Assembly: GCA_035632695.1 (NCBI GenBank)
Contig: DASQGG010000032.1
Coordinates: 1-46,538, forward strand
Origin: Thermoplasmata archaeon
GTDB taxonomy: Archaea > Thermoplasmatota > Thermoplasmata > RBG-16-68-12
Direction: 5' to 3'
DNA: 46,538 nt
Positions within the stretch are counted from its first letter, which is position 1. The number at the start of each line of letters is the position of its first letter. Positions 23,033 to 31,553 of this stretch are shown in pieces. A model generated the notes under the pieces. It searched no databases, was not told the origin of the DNA, and saw only the letters and a program-made list of their open reading frames with translations. The position numbers and the translations under genes are program-made.

Positions 23033-23329
23033 CTAGCCGCCGAACACGAACCCCATCCCGGAGGCCGCTTCCTCGTCCTGCGACCGGAACGCCTTGTAGG
23101 CGGCCTCCGCCTGGGCGCCCGTGAGCGCCGTTCCGCTGTCCTTCAGCAACGCCGCGGCGCGCGCGACGCCGTCGTCGCTCCCCTCCACCAGGACCAAGCT
23201 GCCCTCCCCGCCCAGGCCGAGGGTGCGCGCTTCGCGGACCGTGATGCTCTGCCGGCCCGCGACGTTGTCGTGGTAGACGGCATCCATCGCCCCGAGCTTG
23301 GACGGCGGAACCCGGAAGACGCGGTACAC
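23033..23329 (-). CDS. Small soluble protein of unknown function
   Basis: A 98-residue protein that I cannot place. It contains VYHDNVAGRQSITVREARTL, SLVLVEGSDDGVARAAALLK and an alternating strand-helix pattern that suggests a compact ferredoxin-like or ACT-like fold. The C-terminus ends GMGFVFGG. The ATG at 23329 is about 26 nt from a TATA-like GTTTAATAG (about 23351-23359), which supports expression. It converges with the DUF835 gene, the two stops lying 3 bp apart. It may act with the DUF835 or GAF-PAS proteins, but nothing in the sequence shows that. Confidence 0.65.
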   Translation of the reverse strand: MYRVFRVPPSKLGAMDAVYHDNVAGRQSITVREARTLGLGGEGSLVLVEGSDDGVARAAALLKDSGTALTGAQAEAAYKAFRSQDEEAASGMGFVFGG

Positions 23330-23371
23330 GCGGCTCCGAAGTCCGGCAGGCTATTAAACGCTGCGCCCGCC

Positions 23372-23533
23372 TCATTCGTCGGGGTGGTATGTGATCAGCG
23401 GCAGGATGAGGAGGAAGGCGCCCAGGAGAAGCACCGCGAGCCCCGCGATGCGGTCGAAGGTCCACGCGACGAAGATGCCCGCACCGGCGAAGATGAGGCC
23501 GAGGATCGCGAGGAAGAGGCGCGCGGTCTCCAC
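23372..23533 (-). CDS. Two-helix small membrane protein, 53 residues
   Basis: A GTG at 23533 opens a 53-residue frame ending at 23372. It encodes two hydrophobic helices, ARLFLAILGLIFAGAGIFVA and GLAVLLLGAFLLILPLI, joined by WTFDRIA, with a short tail TYHPDE. A TATA-like CTTTACC (about 23557-23563) lies 27 nt upstream of the GTG, the usual leaderless spacing here. That spacing and the clean hydrophobic pattern make it likely to be real despite its size. It lies between the 98-residue gene and the divergent GAF-PAS gene. No family is recognised. Confidence 0.65.
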   Translation of the reverse strand: METARLFLAILGLIFAGAGIFVAWTFDRIAGLAVLLLGAFLLILPLITYHPDE

Positions 23534-23638
23534 GACGCGGCGATGCCTGCCTCAGGGTAAAGCGGTTTCGCGCCAGGACTGCGGCCTGATAACGAGCCGG
23601 AAACGTTCTTTACCGCGGACCCCGCCATCACGGGACGC

Positions 23639-24592
23639 GTGACCCTGACGGAGGAAATCTCAGAGACGCAGATCCTTGCCGCGCTCCTGGGCATCGCGGG
23701 AATGGTCGGCGATCTCACGGACACCCGCGAGATGCTCGAATCCGTGGTCCGCATCGCCCCGAGCCTCGTCCGGGTGGACCGCTGCGCCGTCCTCACCCTG
23801 GACGAGTCCAGCCGGGAGTTCCGGAGCTGGGTCTCGTTCGGCCCCGGCTCCTCGGGCACCCCCTTCGACGGCCTGCGGATCCCCGAAGCCGAGATGCCCC
23901 GTCTCGCGCATCGTCTCCTGGTCCTCCGCCTCCCCGCGCTCGTGAAGGCGGATTCCAAGGATTTCGCGCTGCCCCCCGGGGTCGTGAAGCGCTTGGGCCT
24001 CCGCGCGGCCCTCCTCGTCCCCCTGGTCGCCCGAGGCCGCGTCCTCGGGCTGTTGTGGCTCGACCACTCCGCGCAGAGTCACTACTTCACGTCCAAGGAG
24101 ATCAACGTGATCCAGGGCATCGCGACCTCGGTCGCGGTCGCGCTCGACGGCGCGTCCCGACTCGAGTCCCTCGAGATCGAGCGGCGGCGCTTCGAGGCGC
24201 TCGCCCGCTCCCTCGCGGACGGCGTGATCTCCTTAGGCCCGGACCTCCGAATCCTGGAGATGGACCGCGGCGCGGAAGACCTCCTGGGATGGCAGTCGTC
24301 CGAGGTCCGCGGCCGTCGCGTCCACGAGGTGTTCGCCATCTCCGAGGCCGAGGCGGGGATGGGATGGACCCGGGAGGGCCACGCGCCCGCTCCGGCTCCC
24401 AAGCAGCTGCAGGTGCGCGCCCGGAACGGGGCGCTGATCTCCTGCATGATCCATGCGGCCCCCGTGCGGAACGTGACCGGCGAGACGTTCCAAGTCCTGT
24501 ACGTGCTGAAGGCGGCCCAGGGCACCCCCGTGACGCCGCCGAACCGGCCGCGGCCCCAAATCCGAGCTCAGCGCGTGGCGCCGCCCGAGTAG
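23639..24592 (+). CDS. GAF-PAS sensor protein
   Basis: A 317-residue cytoplasmic signalling protein without a kinase domain. Residues about 10-175 form a GAF domain (AALLGIAGMVGDLTDTREML; LVRVDRCAVLTLD; RAALLVPLVARGRVLGLLWL). A helix (SLEIERRRFEALARSLADGV) leads to a PAS domain (ISLGPDLRILEMDRGAEDLL, GWQSSEVRGRRVHEVF) ending in a VLYVLKA strand. The Pro-rich tail is short. With no output domain it should act through a partner; the convergent winged-helix ATPase gene, overlapping by 25 bp, is a candidate only by position. The start is the GTG at 23639, about 29 nt from the TATA-like TTCTTTACC (about 23606-23614). Confidence 0.82.
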   Translation: MTLTEEISETQILAALLGIAGMVGDLTDTREMLESVVRIAPSLVRVDRCAVLTLDESSREFRSWVSFGPGSSGTPFDGLRIPEAEMPRLAHRLLVLRLPALVKADSKDFALPPGVVKRLGLRAALLVPLVARGRVLGLLWLDHSAQSHYFTSKEINVIQGIATSVAVALDGASRLESLEIERRRFEALARSLADGVISLGPDLRILEMDRGAEDLLGWQSSEVRGRRVHEVFAISEAEAGMGWTREGHAPAPAPKQLQVRARNGALISCMIHAAPVRNVTGETFQVLYVLKAAQGTPVTPPNRPRPQIRAQRVAPPE

Positions 24593-25674
24593 AGCAGGAG
24601 CCGAGTCTCCGCCTTCGTGAAGCGGCTGCTCTGCCGGAGCCCGTACTCGTCGCCCTCCCGGATGTACTGGAGGTACAGCGGGCAGCCCTTCGTGAGCAGG
24701 TAGATCCGCCGGAGCGCGTCCTCCGGGATGCGGGGGTTCGCGAGCATCTGCCGGCACCCGTTCAGGTCGAGCCCCCTCAGGTGTCGCTCCACGACGAGCC
24801 CGCCGCGGCGCTCCGGCTCCCCGTAGAAACGGCAGTACGCCGGCGTCGTCTCCTGGGCGAGGAGGAGGAGCTTCGGGTTCGGCGTTGCCGGGGCGAGACG
24901 CAGGAAGGATCGGAGGGCGTCCACAACGCCTTCGGGTGCCTCGCCGTATCCGTCCACGACCACGAGCTGCGTGCCGCCGTCGTAGGCCGCGGCGAGCGCG
25001 CGAGCGACGGACTCCGGGTCCGTCGGGTCGTCGACCTCCGCGTGGGTGGCCTCCGCGACCCGGGCCGCGAAGCTCTCCAGCGTGTCCTCGGGACGGAGGT
25101 CGATCCACGCCACGTGGTCGACCGTCCGGGCGAAGGCGCGGCCGAGGGCGGTCTTCCCCATGCCCTTCGAGCCGTACACGGCCGCGACGCGCGCGGCGCC
25201 CGTCCGCCAGCGGCGCAGGAACGCAAGCTCCTCGTCCCGCTGCAGGAGGTCCCGGTTCTCGGACGGGGGCACGTGTCCTGCGAGGCGCCCGCGGCCGTCG
25301 ACCGCGGCGAGCGCCTCGACGGCGGTCAGGCCGAGGGACCGCCGCGCCTCCCCGAGGGTCGTCGAGCGGCCGTCCACCTCGACGGGCCGGGCGTCCGCGC
25401 TCGCCAGGATCTCGCGGGCCCGCGCCACGCCGGCGGGCGTGAGCGCATACACGATCGTCTTGCGGGTCCGGCCGAGGAGCCTGGCCTGCCCTGTCTCCGC
25501 GAGTCCCTCCGCGATCAGGGACTTCAAGGTCCGCGGGACATGGCTGCGCAGGACGTGCGCGCCTTCCGAGATCCCGGCCTGGGTCCTCTCGCGACCCGCT
25601 TCCTTCGCGCCCAGCTGCGCGTGCAGGTGGAGGAGGACCCGCTCCGCGGATGTGAGAATCACGAACCCGTGCAC
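24568..25674 (-). CDS. Winged-helix/P-loop ATPase regulator
   Basis: A 368-residue protein with an N-terminal winged-helix domain (about residues 8-95: SAERVLLHLHAQLG, VPRTLKSLIAEGLAETG, KTIVYALTPAGVARAREIL). A linker leads to an AAA/STAND-type ATPase (about 140-360). Walker A is VYGSKGMGKTAL, the Walker B strand is LVVVDGYGEAPEG and LLLLAQET is a sensor-like strand. The HTH resembles MarR/ArsR-type wings. Such proteins bind DNA and use ATP to switch; the target is unknown. It lacks the C-terminal repeats common in longer STAND proteins. The GTG at 25674 is the chosen start. It lies about 130 bp from the divergent pilin-like gene, so it could regulate that promoter; this is inference. Confidence 0.75.
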   Translation of the reverse strand: MHGFVILTSAERVLLHLHAQLGAKEAGRERTQAGISEGAHVLRSHVPRTLKSLIAEGLAETGQARLLGRTRKTIVYALTPAGVARAREILASADARPVEVDGRSTTLGEARRSLGLTAVEALAAVDGRGRLAGHVPPSENRDLLQRDEELAFLRRWRTGAARVAAVYGSKGMGKTALGRAFARTVDHVAWIDLRPEDTLESFAARVAEATHAEVDDPTDPESVARALAAAYDGGTQLVVVDGYGEAPEGVVDALRSFLRLAPATPNPKLLLLAQETTPAYCRFYGEPERRGGLVVERHLRGLDLNGCRQMLANPRIPEDALRRIYLLTKGCPLYLQYIREGDEYGLRQSSRFTKAETRLLLYSGGATR

Positions 25675-25742
25675 CCCCGATTCCGCCCCGATTCTTCGCC
25701 CGAACGGCCCGCTGCTATCAGCGCCCGGTAACTACCGCGATG

Positions 25743-25752
25743 CGTTTATATA
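25743..25752 (+). promoter_or_regulatory. TATA box of the large pilin-like gene
   Basis: GTTTATATAG is one of the best TATA matches in the window. It predicts a start near 25775 and a leader of about 28 nt with a GGGAGG ribosome binding site near 25787-25793, upstream of the ATG at 25803. Confidence 0.6.
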
Positions 25753-25802
25753 GCGTGGGGTCGCGTGGCCCACCGTTCTCCTGCCCACCGGGAGGCCACT
25801 CG

Positions 25803-28800
25803 ATGAAAGTCGTACTGCGCGAAGAGGAGTCCGGTGTTTCGGAAGTCGTCGGCACGATCTTGATCTTGGCGATGACCGTGGTCCTGTTCTCCACGATCAT
25901 CATCTGGGTCTCCAGCATCCCGACGCCCGTCGCCCAGACCCGGGTCGACATCCTGGCGACCCTGAACCCCACGTACACGTTGCAGGGGGGTTCGCAGGTC
26001 GAGCAGGGCGACTGGATCAACATGACGCACCAGGGCGGCGAGCCCATGTCCGCCGGAAGCACGCTCATCTACGTACAAGACCAGCGGGGCTCGAGTCCGA
26101 CGACCACGTCCGTGATCCGCATCGCGGCGTATCGGATCGTGAACGGCTCCGTCTCCTACGGCATGCTCGACGGTACCGGCCAGAGCTGGAACGTGGGTCA
26201 GCGCTTCTCGTACTTCAGCAAGTTCCTGCGCTCCACGGACACGGTGACCGTGACGGTCGTCGACACGACCCGGAGCGTCGTCTTGTGGACCTCGGTCCTG
26301 ACCCCGCCCGCGGGCTCACGTCCCCCGATCTTCCTCAACGTGTACGCGGCGCGGAACAACCTGGGCACGCCGCTCCCCGTGCAGACGGGATCGCCCTTCT
26401 ACGTCTTCGCGCAGGTCATCGACCCCGACGGTCCCCAGGATCTGAACCGCAATTCGGTGAATGCCTCGCTCACGTACTTCTACGGCTCCCCGAGCTGCGC
26501 GCAACCCCTTCAGATGTATGACGACGGTCCCTCCGCGAACCACGGGGACGCCGTCGCGAACGACGGCATCTTCACCCTCTACCGCCCGAACGATTGCACA
26601 GCGAGCGCCACGGCCGGGATGGACGGGTCCATCGTCCTCTTCAGCGCGAAGGACAACGAGAACCACTTGGCCACGACCCGGATGATCCTCCACGTGATTC
26701 CCGGCCCGACGGGCGGCAACAACAACGGCGGCGGCCTGGGTGGCAGCGGCCGGCCCCCGAACCTGCGCTGGAACGGCAACCAGGGCTACAACATCTTCAA
26801 CGCGTCCCAGTGGGACACGTACGGCTATGCGGCATCCCCGACCCGGACCTTCAAGGGGGCCGACACGGTGGTCGTGGTCGTCGGGAGCGCGAGCCTGGTG
26901 AACGTGTACGGGGTCGACCAGTTCACGCTCCTCGACCCGTTCAGCGGCAACCCCGCTCAGTCCGTGGTGTACGGCGCGTCGAAGACGGTCACCTCCGCGA
27001 GCATCCCGTCCACGACCTCCTCCTTCAGCTTCTACCAGTTCGTGAACGGCTACTACATCTACAGCTACCGGTTCAAGCTCAACGACGCGGGCTCCGTGGG
27101 GGTCAACTACTACACGCCGCCGCCCCAGTACCCCCGCTACTACTACTTCGCGAGCTACCCGCTTTCCGTCCTCCTGACGGACAGCCAGAACGACCGGTTC
27201 ACGACCACGGACGCGATCAATATCACCGCGGACAACGGCAATCTCCGCGCGTTCCCGTCCATCCGGACCTTCTCGGACCCCGCGTTCCGGAACCCGTCCA
27301 CCGTGTTCAGCTCCACGGCGATCGTCTACGTCCAGGTGAACATGCTCACCGTGGACGCGAACGGCAGCAACGAGGTCGGCAAGGTGTTCTTCGGGAACGT
27401 CCAGATCAAGGACTTCGCGGGCGGCCAGCAGCTCAACCGGGCGCCGACCGGCGGGATCTACGCGAACCTGCCCATTTGCCCGCCCAAGGGCTCGTGCGGC
27501 TCGAGCGCCATCGCGCTCTGGAGCGACGCGGGGACCGTGAGCTACCGGTTCTCGATCAACCTGGCTCGTGTCAACCAGGACCCATGGGTCGCGGGCCTGC
27601 AAAACTACGGCTTGACGATCACGTCGATCAAGGACTCCGATGAGTCGTACGCGGCGGTGTCGTCCCAGCTCCAGATCCAGGCGCCCCTCTACAAGATGGA
27701 CCTCGCCATCGGCGACGACGAAGGGGCGAATCCCGCCTGGGCGAGCCACGTCTACTCGGTCTTCTACCAGGACTTCAACGGCTTCGACGCGTGGAAGCCG
27801 CTCGCCTTCGATGTGTGTTCGGGCGGTCAGTCCACCTCCGGGGTCCAGGGCGGCGGCAACGGGAAGTGCCCGACCGCGAGCAACGTGGAGCTCGCGTACG
27901 GCGATTTCTGGCATGACGGCACCTTGGGGATTGCCGAGAGCTTCGTGTCGAGCAGCACTCCGGTGGTCATCTACCGGCGGGCCGTGGATGCGACCGGCGC
28001 GATCGTCTACCTGCCCGTGTTCTACGACCCGTCCCCGCCCTCCACCTGCACGGCCATCGCGGCCGGGGACCTGACCGGAAACGGGTTGCCCTCCGTCGTC
28101 TGCGGCGGCGCCAACGGCTGGATCTGGTACTACGCGAACAACGGCAACTGGACGCGGACCTACGTCGACCAGCCCGGGAGCGGCTCCCAGATCAACACGA
28201 TTTCCATCGGGGACTTCAACGGTGACGTCTGGAACGACATCGCCGTCGGCGGAGCCTCCGGGTACCTCAAATGGTATCCGAACCTGGGCTACGGCCGCTT
28301 CCAGAACACGGGCATCAGCGACAACTGGTTTGCGGGGACCGAGCAGACCCTCAAGGGAAACGTCACCTCGGGTAGCTACCTGAGCACGTACGTCCAGGAC
28401 GGCATCTACGAGCAGGTGACCGAGGGACCCCTCAACTTCTCCCTCCGGAGCGGCTCGACGGTGAACCCGAGCTTCAACAACTCGGCCGCAAACTGGACCT
28501 TCGCCTCGGCCTACAACGGAGCCACGGGCGCAGCCCAGCCCGCGGGCGGTAACCCCTCCGGGGCCTACGCCCAGGTGACCGCGCCCTTCCACGCGAGCAG
28601 CACGGTCGCGGGATACTGGTACCAACCCTTCACGGTGACCGGTTCGTCTCCGTTCACCGCGTCGCTCTCCCTGAACTACGAGATCACGACGAACACGGCG
28701 TCGAACGGGGTAACCATGGCGGCCTTCGTGAACGCGACCTGCAACAGGCCGCCGGCGTCCGCCTCGTCCGCGGCATGGACCTCGGGCCCCATCACGACGG

Positions 28801-29879
28801 CCCGGGGATGGACGGTCGTCTCGAACGTGAACGTGGGATCCCTGATCACGACGAAGCCGATGTCGAACCCGGCGACCTACTGCTTGGAGGTCGTCATGTA
28901 CGCGGCCTTCGGGAGCGGGACCGTGGGGAGCTCCGTGGGCGGCTTTGACAACGTCCTGCTCACGTGGTCCTCGACCGCGGGCTCCGCGAGCGCCCTCGAA
29001 CAATACTGGCGGTTCGGCGTGCTCCCGACGCGGCCCGGCACGGCCTTCACGTTCAACCTGATCGGGCATGAGACGGGAAGCACGACGCCTCCGGAGTTCG
29101 ACAACTTCACGATCGCGTACTCCACGAACGTGGTCGGGACGGACCCCACGACGGGCACGTACACCACGATGTTCACGGTGACCGGCACCTCGGACGTGAG
29201 CTACACGTTCGCCATGCCGGCCAGCGTCGCCGGGAAGACGGTGTGGATTCGGGCCCTCGATACGAACCGGGTCGTCGCGGCATCCCCGAGCTACGACACG
29301 ATTTACGTGGACAAGATGTGGATCAACGCGAACACGCCGTCGGGAACCACGGGCGTCACGCTCACGGCGGACGGTTCCACGATCAACATGGTCGACGCCC
29401 AATCCTCCCTCGGGAACGGGTTCTCCGACCTGGTCGCGGGCACCTCGAACGGGAACGTGTACAAGTGGATGGGCAGCGCGGGCGGCCTCACGGCCAGCGG
29501 GCTGTGGTACGCCGCAGGCACCTCGGTGTCCGGAGTGAAGTTCGGCAACTTCACGACGAGCTTCCCGGGGCTCGCGATCGGCCTCTCCTTCGGCACGACC
29601 GTCCGGATCATTCGCGGCGACGTGGCGAACACGGTGATTCAGAGCAGCCTCCCCGCGTTCAGCCCGAGCAGCACGATCACCGCGTTCGCGGTCGGTGACA
29701 TCAACGGGGATGGCTGGGATGACGTCGCGATCGGGACGAGCGGCGGCGGTGTCTACCTCTGGGAGAACCTGGGCCAGGGCACGTCGTGGACGTACGCCGT
29801 GACCGTGACCCAAGCGGGCTCCCCGGTGTTCTCGCTCATCCTCGGGGACACGACGAACTCGCAGTACGTCGGGCGCTAA
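25803..29879 (+). CDS. Giant secreted protein with archaeal pilin N-terminus and FG-GAP repeats
   Basis: A 1358-residue protein. The N-terminus (EESGVSEVVGTILILAMTVV, then LFSTIIIWVSS) is the archaeal type IV pilin-like N-terminal domain (DUF1628 type), a class III signal with a hydrophobic helix that anchors the protein outside. The rest is Ser/Thr/Asn-rich and strand-rich. A Gly/Asn-rich linker (GGNNNGGGLGGSG) lies near residue 303. FG-GAP/VCBS-like units recur: ISIGDFNGDVWNDIAVGG near 800 and AVGDINGDGWDDVAIGTS near 1295, with looser ones near 700 and 1210. These are Ca-binding propeller blades in other proteins. True pilins are usually under 250 residues, so this is likely a surface protein using a pilin anchor. 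The frame is intact. Confidence 0.85.
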   Translation: MKVVLREEESGVSEVVGTILILAMTVVLFSTIIIWVSSIPTPVAQTRVDILATLNPTYTLQGGSQVEQGDWINMTHQGGEPMSAGSTLIYVQDQRGSSPTTTSVIRIAAYRIVNGSVSYGMLDGTGQSWNVGQRFSYFSKFLRSTDTVTVTVVDTTRSVVLWTSVLTPPAGSRPPIFLNVYAARNNLGTPLPVQTGSPFYVFAQVIDPDGPQDLNRNSVNASLTYFYGSPSCAQPLQMYDDGPSANHGDAVANDGIFTLYRPNDCTASATAGMDGSIVLFSAKDNENHLATTRMILHVIPGPTGGNNNGGGLGGSGRPPNLRWNGNQGYNIFNASQWDTYGYAASPTRTFKGADTVVVVVGSASLVNVYGVDQFTLLDPFSGNPAQSVVYGASKTVTSASIPSTTSSFSFYQFVNGYYIYSYRFKLNDAGSVGVNYYTPPPQYPRYYYFASYPLSVLLTDSQNDRFTTTDAINITADNGNLRAFPSIRTFSDPAFRNPSTVFSSTAIVYVQVNMLTVDANGSNEVGKVFFGNVQIKDFAGGQQLNRAPTGGIYANLPICPPKGSCGSSAIALWSDAGTVSYRFSINLARVNQDPWVAGLQNYGLTITSIKDSDESYAAVSSQLQIQAPLYKMDLAIGDDEGANPAWASHVYSVFYQDFNGFDAWKPLAFDVCSGGQSTSGVQGGGNGKCPTASNVELAYGDFWHDGTLGIAESFVSSSTPVVIYRRAVDATGAIVYLPVFYDPSPPSTCTAIAAGDLTGNGLPSVVCGGANGWIWYYANNGNWTRTYVDQPGSGSQINTISIGDFNGDVWNDIAVGGASGYLKWYPNLGYGRFQNTGISDNWFAGTEQTLKGNVTSGSYLSTYVQDGIYEQVTEGPLNFSLRSGSTVNPSFNNSAANWTFASAYNGATGAAQPAGGNPSGAYAQVTAPFHASSTVAGYWYQPFTVTGSSPFTASLSLNYEITTNTASNGVTMAAFVNATCNRPPASASSAAWTSGPITTARGWTVVSNVNVGSLITTKPMSNPATYCLEVVMYAAFGSGTVGSSVGGFDNVLLTWSSTAGSASALEQYWRFGVLPTRPGTAFTFNLIGHETGSTTPPEFDNFTIAYSTNVVGTDPTTGTYTTMFTVTGTSDVSYTFAMPASVAGKTVWIRALDTNRVVAASPSYDTIYVDKMWINANTPSGTTGVTLTADGSTINMVDAQSSLGNGFSDLVAGTSNGNVYKWMGSAGGLTASGLWYAAGTSVSGVKFGNFTTSFPGLAIGLSFGTTVRIIRGDVANTVIQSSLPAFSPSSTITAFAVGDINGDGWDDVAIGTSGGGVYLWENLGQGTSWTYAVTVTQAGSPVFSLILGDTTNSQYVGR

Positions 29880-30487
29880 CCGCGTAGCGCGGCTAGCACC
29901 CCTTTTACCCTTTCCACCTCGACCACCGCGAGGACCCGCCCCCGGCCCCCGGCGACCTCCCGGATCCGCGACGCGATGAACCGCTCCCGCTCCTTCTGGA
30001 GGCGAGCGAAGCCGGCCGTCCGGTTGATCTCGGCGTCCCAAGCGATCGCGAACTCCCGCGGGGTCGCGACGCGGAACCGCTTCTTCAGGAGGCGGTTCTC
30101 CAAGCGTCCTTGGAGGAGCAGCTCCACCGTGGACACGGATTTCGTGTACGCCTCCGTGTAGGCCTCCTCGCTCAGGTCGAGGGCCTCGAGGGGAATGTGC
30201 CGCGCCTCCGCGATCCGCGCGGCCTGCGTGAAGCAGGGCGGCGGCATCACGGGTTCCTCCCAGGCGGAAAGACCGGCCACGTACGCCTCGTCCTCCGTGG
30301 TCTCGGGCTCCAGGTTCCCGCCGGGGTACGCTCGGAGGGAGTCCAGTTCCTCAGGGGACACGCTCAGCGCCACGACGTCCGGCTCCAGGGCCGCGATGGC
30401 TTCCCGAACCGCCTCGCCATCGCTGGGCAGGCCGCGGACCGCCGGGAAGAGGGAGAGGGTCGCCGCGCCGAGGCGGATCTCCTCCAT
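29876..30487 (-). CDS. TraB/PrgY-like family protein
   Basis: A 203-residue protein. Visible features are IAALEPDVVALSVSPEELDS near residue 35, a Glu-rich centre and a C-terminal RFIASRIREVAGGRGRVLAV strand ending VEVERVKGVLAALRG. The last block resembles the TraB/PrgY/GumN 'RD..MA..I......VLAVVGAGH' region, though the terminal GxGH is not clear. The N-terminal GxH motif typical of the family is not obvious, so the assignment is weak. The ATG overlaps the stop of the COG1395-like regulator gene upstream (TGATG), so the two are probably translationally coupled. The 3' end overlaps the pilin-like gene stop by 4 bp on the other strand. Confidence 0.55.
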   Translation of the reverse strand: MEEIRLGAATLSLFPAVRGLPSDGEAVREAIAALEPDVVALSVSPEELDSLRAYPGGNLEPETTEDEAYVAGLSAWEEPVMPPPCFTQAARIAEARHIPLEALDLSEEAYTEAYTKSVSTVELLLQGRLENRLLKKRFRVATPREFAIAWDAEINRTAGFARLQKERERFIASRIREVAGGRGRVLAVVEVERVKGVLAALRG

Positions 30488-31428
30488 CAGCCCTTCCTCT
30501 CCGCGATCAGGTCCTCCACCGCGTCCCGGTCCTTCACCTTGCGGAGCTCCTCCCGGGCGATCACCGGGAGGCCGCGGATGCTCAGGCGCAGGGTGCGGTG
30601 CTCGACGAACATGACCGCGTCCTTCTCCACGACCCGGCCGATGTTGGACACGATCGTGGCCTTCTTCTCCAGCTTCGTGTCTGCGGATTCCACGCCCGCC
30701 AGGTACGTGGTCTCCTCGTGGCGTGCGAGCCCGTCGAACGGGCTCCGGACCGTCGGGAGGACGCTGTAGCCGAGGCGCTCCAGGCGCTGGAAGAGTTCGC
30801 GCTCGAACGCCTCGAGCCGGGCGGGCGAGGGCGCCACGCTCTCGGCCGCCGCGATGAGGGCGAACGGGTCCATCGGGAGGACGAGGGGCTCGCGGAGGAC
30901 CGCCTCGAGGCGGGAGGCCACCTCCATGGACGCGGACATCCCTTCCAGGTACATCTGGATCGTGCGCCGGGAGACGCCGGCGATCTCGGCGAGCGTACCG
31001 AGGGACATCTGCCCCCGCTCCCGCAGGGCCCGGAGGGCCTCCGAGTCCAGCTTGACGTAGAGTCCGCCGGGGGCCGAGTACACGAACGGTGGCACGCCCT
31101 CCTCAAAGAAGTCCAGGAACGTCTTGCGCGAGAGGATCGGGACGTCGAAGCGACTGTAGATCACGCCGGGCTCGAGCGCCCCCGTGCCCGTGCGCTCCCC
31201 GAGGACCGCGGGCGAACCGCGCAGGCTGCGGGCGATGTTCTTGAGCTCCTCCGCAGTCGCCTTGCTGAGCGCATCCACGTTCTGGAGCACCTTGACGATC
31301 AGGAGGAGATTGTCCCGGCGCGCGACGAAGTCGAAGCAGAGCCCGCGTTCCCCGTGCGGCTCGGAGAGGAAGAATCCCGTCTTCGCGAGCACCTCGCGCA
31401 CCGAGTCGATGAGCTGGTCCCGCTTCAC
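30487..31428 (-). CDS. Archaeal HTH regulator of the COG1395 type
   Basis: A 313-residue archaeal regulator. The N-terminal domain (about residues 1-130: KRDQLIDSVREVLAKTGFFL; RGLCFDFVARRDNLLLIVKV; VIYSRFDVPIL) is nuclease-like in its strand pattern. An XRE-type helix-turn-helix follows near 138-160 (MSLGTLAEIAGVSRRTIQMY, then LEG). A C-terminal domain covers the rest. This order matches the archaeal 'HTH-type transcriptional regulatory protein' family found in many euryarchaea; its targets are unknown. I use the GTG at 31428, 28 nt from the TATA-like TTTATATAG (about 31452-31460). Longer starts (GTG 31443 or 31470) are too near or upstream of that element. It is coupled to the TraB-like gene. 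Confidence 0.78.
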   Translation of the reverse strand: MKRDQLIDSVREVLAKTGFFLSEPHGERGLCFDFVARRDNLLLIVKVLQNVDALSKATAEELKNIARSLRGSPAVLGERTGTGALEPGVIYSRFDVPILSRKTFLDFFEEGVPPFVYSAPGGLYVKLDSEALRALRERGQMSLGTLAEIAGVSRRTIQMYLEGMSASMEVASRLEAVLREPLVLPMDPFALIAAAESVAPSPARLEAFERELFQRLERLGYSVLPTVRSPFDGLARHEETTYLAGVESADTKLEKKATIVSNIGRVVEKDAVMFVEHRTLRLSIRGLPVIAREELRKVKDRDAVEDLIAERKG

Positions 31429-31553
31429 GGTGGTTGACAACACGAGTACTTCTATATAAACGCCGTGCACCGGTTTCGGGCGTCCGTCGCGGCCCGGTGG
31501 TCCGCCGCCGGAGAGACGAACCCTTTATCGAGGCCGGGGCGTTCGCCGCCCCG

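Noticed and set aside
26316-30041. A 1241-codon open frame on the minus strand, antisense to the pilin-like gene
   Set aside because: It reads as Arg/Val/Gly/Asp-rich low-complexity sequence with no domain, and mirrors the GC-biased codon use of the real gene on the other strand.
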